From Actinomycetota bacterium (lineage in GTDB: Bacteria; Actinomycetota; Actinomycetes; S36-B12): a DNA stretch of 64,000 nt. The notes under the pieces were generated by a model, which searched no databases, was not told where the DNA came from, and was given only the letters and a program-made list of their open reading frames with translations. Numbering within the stretch: position 1 is the first letter of the stretch; each line of letters starts with the position of its first letter. The stretch lies in assembly GCA_030681835.1 (NCBI GenBank), contig JAUXRN010000118.1:1-64000 (forward strand), written 5' to 3'. Of the stretch, positions 58,795-64,000 are shown piece by piece. A program made the position numbers and the translations under genes.

Positions 58795-59988
58795 ATGTCG
58801 GACTCCGTGATCACCTCTGCTGGACGGTTGACCCTGTCCAGTCCCGACGCGTTCCTCGCGTCGATCCCGCACATGATCGGCTTCCCGCCCGAGGACTCAA
58901 TCGTCATCGTCGGCCTCGCTCCCGACCACACGGGTGCAGGATCGACGGTCCGCGTGACCCAGCGCTTCGACCGACCACCGGCCGGGATCGCCGGCGACGA
59001 GGCGCGGCAGCTCGCCGCCCAGGCTGCCGAGCCGATGATCAGGTCAGGGTCAATCGAGGTGATCATCGCCGTGTTCGCCGACCAGTACCCCGAACCGGAT
59101 CGCGAGCTGCCCGACGCGGCGCTGGTCGACGCGCTCATCACTGCCCTGGACGACGGCGGTGTCGGCATCCGCGACGCCCTCTACACCGACGGCACGTCGC
59201 GCTGGTCCTACGGCTGCGACAACCCGAGCTGCTGCCCTCCTACCGGTCGGGTCATCTCCGAGAAGGTGCGAACCCTGGTCGCCGCGGAGTTCGCGCTGGC
59301 CGGATCGGCGATGGTCGACTCCCGCGAGGTGCTCGCCGCCGAGGTCGCGCCCGCCGACGCGGCCGCACGCGCGCAGGTCGCCGACTGCGTCCGCGCAGCC
59401 GAGCAGGCCCGCGACGACGCCCTCGCCGCGCCCGGAACCTCGCACACCACCGACCGCCCGACACGTGCCAGGGAGGACTGGCGCGAGCAGTCCATCACGC
59501 AGATCGCCGCCCTCACCTCCGGCGAGCCGGCCAGCCCCCAGGAGTTCGCCCGTGTCGCGGTCGGGCTGGGCGACATCCGCGTGCGCGACACCGTCCTGTG
59601 GGATCTCATGCAGCCGTCCGCCGACCCACCGGCAGCGATCGCGGGCCTGACGAATGTCGTCCGTCACGCCCCCGACGGCCATGTGGCCCCCGCCGCGACG
59701 GTCCTGGCGATCTGCCACTGGACATCCGGCGACGGCGCCCGCGCGAACGCCGCCCTGCAACGCGCCGACGACGACAACCCCGACTACTCGCTGGCGGCCC
59801 TGGTACGCACCAGCCTCAGCGCTGGGCTGCCACCCCAGTCGTGGCGCGACGCCCTTGCCGACCTGACCCGCGACACCTGCCGGCACGGCGAGCCTCCGCG
59901 TACCCCGCAGCCTGCCGCCGGCCCAGTCGTGGCCTCACCGCACCGTCGCGCCTCGATCGCCGCATCCCAGCCGGGTCTGGCCCTCTAG
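58795..59988 (+). CDS. DUF4192 domain-containing protein
   Basis: 397 residues from ATG 58795 (GGAAGGA upstream; the longer frame is rejected). LSSPDAFLASIPHMIGFPPEDSIVIVGL (quoted in part) is the standard N-terminus of DUF4192, and the middle part has SRWSYGCDNPSCCPPTGRVI with two Cys pairs. The C-terminal half is helical with TPR-like segments (APAATVLAICHWTSGDGARAN). The family is actinobacterial and is frequent on plasmids and integrative elements; its function is unknown. It is first in a group of plus-strand backbone-like genes. Confidence 0.9.
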   Translation: MSDSVITSAGRLTLSSPDAFLASIPHMIGFPPEDSIVIVGLAPDHTGAGSTVRVTQRFDRPPAGIAGDEARQLAAQAAEPMIRSGSIEVIIAVFADQYPEPDRELPDAALVDALITALDDGGVGIRDALYTDGTSRWSYGCDNPSCCPPTGRVISEKVRTLVAAEFALAGSAMVDSREVLAAEVAPADAAARAQVADCVRAAEQARDDALAAPGTSHTTDRPTRAREDWREQSITQIAALTSGEPASPQEFARVAVGLGDIRVRDTVLWDLMQPSADPPAAIAGLTNVVRHAPDGHVAPAATVLAICHWTSGDGARANAALQRADDDNPDYSLAALVRTSLSAGLPPQSWRDALADLTRDTCRHGEPPRTPQPAAGPVVASPHRRASIAASQPGLAL

Positions 59989-59998
59989 CCCGGGACCC

Positions 59999-60060
59999 GT
60001 GGACAACCTTCCCCGTCGTCCACAGGCCCGCCGTCTCGCCGTTCCGGGGCGAGCGGCCCC
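59999..60060. promoter_or_regulatory. Inverted repeats after the DUF4192 gene
   Basis: GTGGAC (59999-60004) pairs with GTCCAC (60018-60023), in a TGTGGAcaa/gTCCACA-like setting that recalls DnaA boxes. Farther on, GGGGC (60046-60050) pairs with GCCCC (60056-60060), a possible terminator. Both lie before the gene at 60107. Confidence 0.35.
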
Positions 60061-60106
60061 GTGACCATCACCGCACGACCCTGCCCACCTATCGAAGGAG
60101 CCCGCC

Positions 60107-60508
60107 ATGGATATCAGCGACTGGATCGACCTCATCGACGCCCGCATCGCCCGCCGGCCCCGCGCCGCCGACCGCGCGTGGGCATGGGCCCATATCGCCC
60201 ACCTCGTCGCCCTGAACGACCTGCTCACCGACCGCTCGACCGCCCCGAGTGCGGCCTGCTGGGTCGAGCCGCGGATGGCGTGGACACTCGACGACCTCGC
60301 CAGCGCCGGCACCCGCACCGACCCGGTCCGGCTGCCCCTGGTGGATCCGGCGGACACCCCGGAGGCGCTGCAGCAGATCCTCGACCGGCTCATCCTCACT
60401 GCCGGTGCCCCGGATCGGCACGCCACCGCCGCGCAGGCCGACGCCTGCGCCCAGGCCGTCACCCGGGCCGTCGCCGCCCGCCACGACTACGCCACCTCAC
60501 CGACATGA
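60107..60508 (+). CDS. Uncharacterised small helical protein, backbone gene
   Basis: 133 residues from ATG 60107, with AAGGAG well placed. Acidic-hydrophobic N-terminus (MDISDWIDLIDARIARRP), then Ala-rich helices. No signal, helix in membrane, or known domain. Its stop overlaps the next start (ATGA, 60505-60508), so both are probably made in one complex. The neighbourhood (DUF4192, XRE) points to an integrative element or plasmid of actinobacteria. Confidence 0.75.
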   Translation: MDISDWIDLIDARIARRPRAADRAWAWAHIAHLVALNDLLTDRSTAPSAACWVEPRMAWTLDDLASAGTRTDPVRLPLVDPADTPEALQQILDRLILTAGAPDRHATAAQADACAQAVTRAVAARHDYATSPT

Positions 60509-61794
60509 CCGTCACCGATCCCCCACCCGCCGCGCCACATCCCACGTACGGCGAGCTCATGGACCGCGCGCGCTGGCACACCGTCCACGCCCACGCCCTT
60601 CTCACCCAGGCGCGCTTCGCGTCGCAGGATCACGCCCGGGACGCCGTTCGCTCACGGGCGGAGCTGCTGGCCGGGCTCGCGGCCCACGCCCGCGCCGTCA
60701 TCGGCCCCGCGCACCTGACGGCGCTGCGCGAGCACCCGGTGACCCGACGGACCCCCGACGCCGTCGACTCCCGGGTGCGGCACCTGCTCACATGGATCGA
60801 CGCCCTCACCGAACCGAGCTGGCGGTCACTGTCGACACCGGACGACATCGACGAGGTTCGTGACACCGGCGACCGGGGTCCGGTGTGCGCCGCGTACCGG
60901 GCCGCGACCCTGGCCGTCAAGGCGGCCACCGACCTGATCCTCACCCACTACCGCGGCACCGGGGCGGCCCGCGCGTGGACGCCCCCGGCGCTGACCGCAA
61001 CCGGTTACGGCCCGCTCGTGGTGGAGGTCGCCCGGGTGGCCGCCATCGCGGCCGCGATCGAGCCACTGGCCGTGCGCTGCCGGCAGGCCGGACTGACCCG
61101 CTCCGAGGTCGACCTGGATCTGCCGCTCGCGGACCGACTGGTCGACGACACGTGGTCGCTGGCCGCGGAGTGGGGCTTCCCGCAGCCCGGGATCCGGGAC
61201 ATCACCGTGGCACGGCCCGCGATCCGCACCGGGGACCCGGCCGCCGAGTGGACCGACCGGATCCACCACGTCCGCGACCGGATGCGGGCGCACCAGGACA
61301 CCGGGCACGCCGGGGTCCGCACCCTGCAGGACGTCGCCCGCCTGGGCACAGTGATCTCCCACATCCTGGCCACCAGCGGCACCGACGCACCCGTCGAGCA
61401 GGCCGCGATCACCGCCCGGTGGCGGTCGATCACCGAGTACCTGGCGCCGCTGCGCAGCACCGAACCGGCCGACCGCACGGTGCGGTCGCACGTGGAGCGG
61501 ATGCTCGAGCTGGCCCGCCCGGCACACACCCAGGACGCACCGAGGGCGCGTGACCGGCTGCTGCGGGCCATCGCCGACACGGCGCCGGTCCTGGACGAGT
61601 GCGCCGCCATTGCCGATCGGCTCGCGGCCTCCAGCACCGACCTGTGGATCCCCGCGAAGCCCACCCGCCCCTACCTGCGGTCGATCCGCACCGCCGGTCT
61701 GGCCGCCCGCCGGCCGACCGAGGCGCCGCGCGCCTGGCCCCGCCCCACTCGCGCCACCGGCGCGGGAACGGCTCGATGGGTGGGACTGACGTGA
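60505..61794 (+). CDS. Uncharacterised helical protein, backbone gene
   Basis: 429 residues from ATG 60505 (ATGA overlap); the longer frame at 60061 is antisense-like noise. Almost entirely alpha-helical, Ala/Arg-rich, soluble. Recognisable features are only repeated helices (RARWHTVHAHALLTQARF, LLTWIDALTEPSWRSLS) and a basic Pro-rich C-terminus. I do not recognise the family. It may work with the 133-residue partner in plasmid or element maintenance, but this is only context. Confidence 0.75.
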   Translation: MTVTDPPPAAPHPTYGELMDRARWHTVHAHALLTQARFASQDHARDAVRSRAELLAGLAAHARAVIGPAHLTALREHPVTRRTPDAVDSRVRHLLTWIDALTEPSWRSLSTPDDIDEVRDTGDRGPVCAAYRAATLAVKAATDLILTHYRGTGAARAWTPPALTATGYGPLVVEVARVAAIAAAIEPLAVRCRQAGLTRSEVDLDLPLADRLVDDTWSLAAEWGFPQPGIRDITVARPAIRTGDPAAEWTDRIHHVRDRMRAHQDTGHAGVRTLQDVARLGTVISHILATSGTDAPVEQAAITARWRSITEYLAPLRSTEPADRTVRSHVERMLELARPAHTQDAPRARDRLLRAIADTAPVLDECAAIADRLAASSTDLWIPAKPTRPYLRSIRTAGLAARRPTEAPRAWPRPTRATGAGTARWVGLT

Positions 61795-61954
61795 GATCTG
61801 GCTGACGTCGCCTGCCGGCTGCCCTCACCGGGGGCAGCCGGATGCGAGGCACCAGCGCGCTGGACACCGTTGACCCAAGTAGGAGGACAACTCGTCCGGC
61901 AGCGCAAAGGAGCACAGGTGTCCCAGTCCCCATCCCCGTGTGGCCAGGTGTCCC

Positions 61955-62647
61955 ATGCCTGACGCCGAGCCGACGCGTGATTTCCGTGGGCAATCCCTGC
62001 CCGGAGCCGTCTTCGACGGGCAGGACCTGCGCGAGGCACAGTTCGACCGGGCCGACCTCACGGGCGCGTCCTTCGTCGGCGCCCGGCTGGACGGTGCGAG
62101 CTTCTGCGGTGCCGACCTGACGGGCGCGAGCCTGCGCGAGGCGGTGCTCGACGCCGCCGAGCTCAGGGGGGCGTGCCTGCGGGAAGCCGACCTGACCGGC
62201 GCGACCGCCCTGTATGCCGATCTGCGCCGGGCCGACCTGAGCGGAGCGAGGCTCACCGACGCGGACCTCACGTGCGCGACCCTGAGCGGCGTCGACGCCA
62301 CCGGGGCGAGGTTCACCCGCACCCAGCTCGCGGGGGCCAACGTGCGCGGGGCGGCCCTGACGGGCGCGACATTCACCGGCGCGAGCCTTGCTGATGCGGA
62401 CCTGGCCGGCAGCGACCTGACCCAGGCGCAGTTCCCCGACACGACTGGTGCCGCTGTCGCGGTGTTCCTCGCCCGGGCCGAGGCGCACTGGTCCACCGGG
62501 CAGGTGCTGTCCCGGATCGCTGACGACCTGGGGATCGCCGAGTACACCCACGACATCCAGCCGTTGGTCGACCGGACCGTCGAGGCGGGACGCCCGGTGT
62601 CGGCGCCGCGCACCACACGGCAGCCTCCCCCGATCTCATGGGCGTGA
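61955..62647 (+). CDS. Pentapeptide-repeat protein with helical C-terminus
   Basis: 230 residues from ATG 61955 (GTG 61940 possible). About 30 tandem pentapeptides of the A(D/N)LxG type (residues about 10-160; for example ADLTGASFVGARLDGASF) form a right-handed beta-helix. The final 70 residues (VFLARAEAHWSTGQVLSRIADDLGIA) are a helical cap or extra domain. Some such proteins mimic DNA and protect gyrase, others have no known role. It converges on the XRE gene with 6 bases between stops. Confidence 0.88.
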   Translation: MPDAEPTRDFRGQSLPGAVFDGQDLREAQFDRADLTGASFVGARLDGASFCGADLTGASLREAVLDAAELRGACLREADLTGATALYADLRRADLSGARLTDADLTCATLSGVDATGARFTRTQLAGANVRGAALTGATFTGASLADADLAGSDLTQAQFPDTTGAAVAVFLARAEAHWSTGQVLSRIADDLGIAEYTHDIQPLVDRTVEAGRPVSAPRTTRQPPPISWA

Positions 62648-62653
62648 GGTCGG

Positions 62654-63076
62654 TCAGCCCGGTGGGCGCAGGCGCGCCCGCAGCCCGGGCAGGGTCGCCT
62701 CCAAGGACGCCAGGACGGCGGCGAGCGCCGCCTCGACCACGGAGGCATCCCCAGCGTCGACGTCGATGACGAACGACATCCCACCGTGGGGAGCCGGCTG
62801 GGCCAGGAGGTCGGCAGCGGCCGTGAACGGGTCGGGGCGTCGCGTGCTGGCGGCGAGAGCGACCAGCGCGCTCGCTGGCACCGACAGGCCATGGGCCAGG
62901 TGCTCGATGGTCGAGGGCCGGTAGGTGTCCCGGGCTCCGGTGACCACGTTGACGACGCTGTTCACCGACAGCCCGCTGGCGACCGCGAGGTCGGCCTGGG
63001 TGTGGTGGCCGCGCAGGACCATCGCCTGGCGGATCACCGCCCCGAACCAGGCGGGGTGTCGCACGGTCACAGCCAC
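62654..63076 (-). CDS. XRE-like transcriptional regulator
   Basis: 140 residues from GTG 63076; AAGGAGG stands upstream, so the longer frame is excluded. HTH part about 5-60: IRQAMVLRGHHTQADLAVAS, GLSVNSVVNVVTGARDTYRP, then a linker and a second half (AHGLSVPASALVALA, FVIDVDAGDASVVEAALAAV) of unknown role. Divergent from the gene starting at 63237, 160 bases apart, so it could control that gene. Confidence 0.8.
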   Translation of the reverse strand: MAVTVRHPAWFGAVIRQAMVLRGHHTQADLAVASGLSVNSVVNVVTGARDTYRPSTIEHLAHGLSVPASALVALAASTRRPDPFTAAADLLAQPAPHGGMSFVIDVDAGDASVVEAALAAVLASLEATLPGLRARLRPPG

Positions 63077-63236
63077 GACGGCCTCCTTCGTCCCCACATT
63101 TTACCCACGAAACATCCCGCAGCGAAACGCAATCTGACAGTGCGAAGTTTAGTCCTGCCCATATCGGGGTAAACCCGTTACTGACAGGTTGCTGACCGCC
63201 GGGTCACCGGCATTCCCAGGACGCGGGGTACCACTG

Positions 63237-64000
63237 ATGGACGACAAGGACCTGGATCCGCTCGTGCGGGATCCGGCGATGGCCTCACCGGCGGCGGCGT
63301 ACGCCCTGATCGCCCTGGCCGACGAGGTGACGTTCGATCCCGACGTGGCCGGTGACGTCGTGCTGCTGCTGACCGAACGGCTGAGACCGGGCGGGTCGCT
63401 GGCCCGAGCCCTGCCGTCCCACCCGAACCCGTGCGCCCTGCTCACCGCGGCAGCGAAGAACGCCGCCCTGCAGGCCATCGAGGCCACCGGCCGCCACAAG
63501 CGCGCGATGCACCTGACCGACGACGGCGACCTCACCGCCCTAGAGATCCCCGGCGCCCCGATCGTGCCGACGGCGGGCATCTTCGAACTGCTCGAGGACC
63601 TCGGCTGGACCGCCGCGCACCTGCAGGCCCTGGCGATCCCCCGGCAGCGGGCCGGCCGCTCCATCCACCCCGGCATCGAGGCGGTGCTGGACAAGGTCGC
63701 GCACTGCTACGGCATCACCGTGCGCTGCCCCGGCTGCCCCAGCCCGATGGACCTGCAACGGCTGGACCTCAACGGTCCCCGATCGTGGCCGGCGCTGGTC
63801 CAGGTCGCCGGCGAATGGGGCTGGTCACCGGACCTCATCGACTACCTGACCACCACGCCCGCGAACATCGGGCACTGGCGCCGCCTGGGCGTCACCCCAC
63901 CGCCGCGGCAGGAGCGGCGCATGGTCGAGGTCGTCCGCAAGATGCGCTGGGAACCCTGGCTGCTGACCGACCCCGACACCATCCGCAACTCCGTCAAGCC
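63237..64000 (+). CDS. Uncharacterised protein, C-terminus beyond right edge
   Basis: An open frame from ATG 63237 to the window end (254 codons, no stop). It begins MDDKDLDPLVRDPAMASPAA. A Cys-rich segment, TVRCPGCPSPMDLQRL (about 163-178), may bind zinc. WSPDLIDYLTTTPANIGHWR and later segments are helical. No family assigned. It has the same GC-rich codon use as its neighbours and belongs to the element-like block. The start has no strong Shine-Dalgarno sequence. Confidence 0.72.
   Translation, partial: MDDKDLDPLVRDPAMASPAAAYALIALADEVTFDPDVAGDVVLLLTERLRPGGSLARALPSHPNPCALLTAAAKNAALQAIEATGRHKRAMHLTDDGDLTALEIPGAPIVPTAGIFELLEDLGWTAAHLQALAIPRQRAGRSIHPGIEAVLDKVAHCYGITVRCPGCPSPMDLQRLDLNGPRSWPALVQVAGEWGWSPDLIDYLTTTPANIGHWRRLGVTPPPRQERRMVEVVRKMRWEPWLLTDPDTIRNSVK

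Noticed and set aside
1-64000. CRISPR arrays or rRNA genes
   Set aside because: No regularly spaced direct repeats with unique spacers and no rRNA sequence were seen.

Overview
The window comes from a high-GC actinomycete; the family is not certain. The evidence is GC-rich codon use, GTG/TTG starts, GTGA and ATGA start-stop overlaps, leaderless TANNNT promoters, and a coproporphyrin-type heme pathway (ChdC/HemQ plus a ferrochelatase with C-terminal cysteines).

1-35.6 kb is a copper/metal stress and envelope island. It holds two OmpR-type two-component systems (1949-3768 and 32572-34382) and two copper-type P1B ATPases (10542-13568 and 26325-28697). It also has a Tat-type multicopper oxidase lipoprotein, DUF305 and beta-propeller-like lipoproteins, an HMA chaperone, three CcdA/thioredoxin modules, two paralogous NlpC/P60 proteins, two Met-rich small membrane proteins and SHOCT proteins. 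Envelope genes include an Lgt-like protein, Lnt, a nitrilase-less Lnt-like protein, a UPF0104-methyltransferase fusion, VanW and an ABC1 kinase. Thirteen copies of a tandem direct repeat with an 11-bp period (half-sites TTGAcc/TTcAcc) lie upstream of nearly every transcription unit here. They read like OmpR/CopR-family operators, so the island looks like one regulon, probably controlled by the two response regulators it encodes.

35.8-48.4 kb is a core-like block. A membrane Ser/Thr kinase and a DHA2 exporter stand beside a nearly complete heme pathway: hemA-hemCD on the minus strand, and hemE-cgoX-chdC-hemH-hemB-hemL on the plus strand.

49-55 kb is an integration zone. A secreted Asp-rich RTX protein is followed by two near-identical 67-bp repeats (50001-50067, 54879-54945). 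Each carries the 3' half of a tRNA-Lys(UUU) gene, as expected for att sites of tRNA-targeting elements. Between them are an intact IS3 element with a 3-bp target duplication, an inverted IS3 end remnant, a BrnT-like toxin with its ribbon-helix-helix antitoxin, a 5'-truncated cysteine desulfurase, a third SHOCT protein with a cupredoxin, and a phosphoribosyltransferase fragment.

55.5-58.3 kb is a compact candidate conjugation/defence locus: a single-domain ubiquitin-like protein, an E1-like ThiF protein with an N-terminal DUF6791-like region, and a Cys/His-rich DUF6527-like protein. An XRE-ImmA pair is divergent across a palindromic operator region.

58.8-64 kb looks like the backbone of a plasmid or integrative element: DUF4192, two coupled uncharacterised proteins, a pentapeptide-repeat protein, an XRE regulator, and a reading frame running off the right edge. 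The left edge also cuts a gene (1-179, minus).
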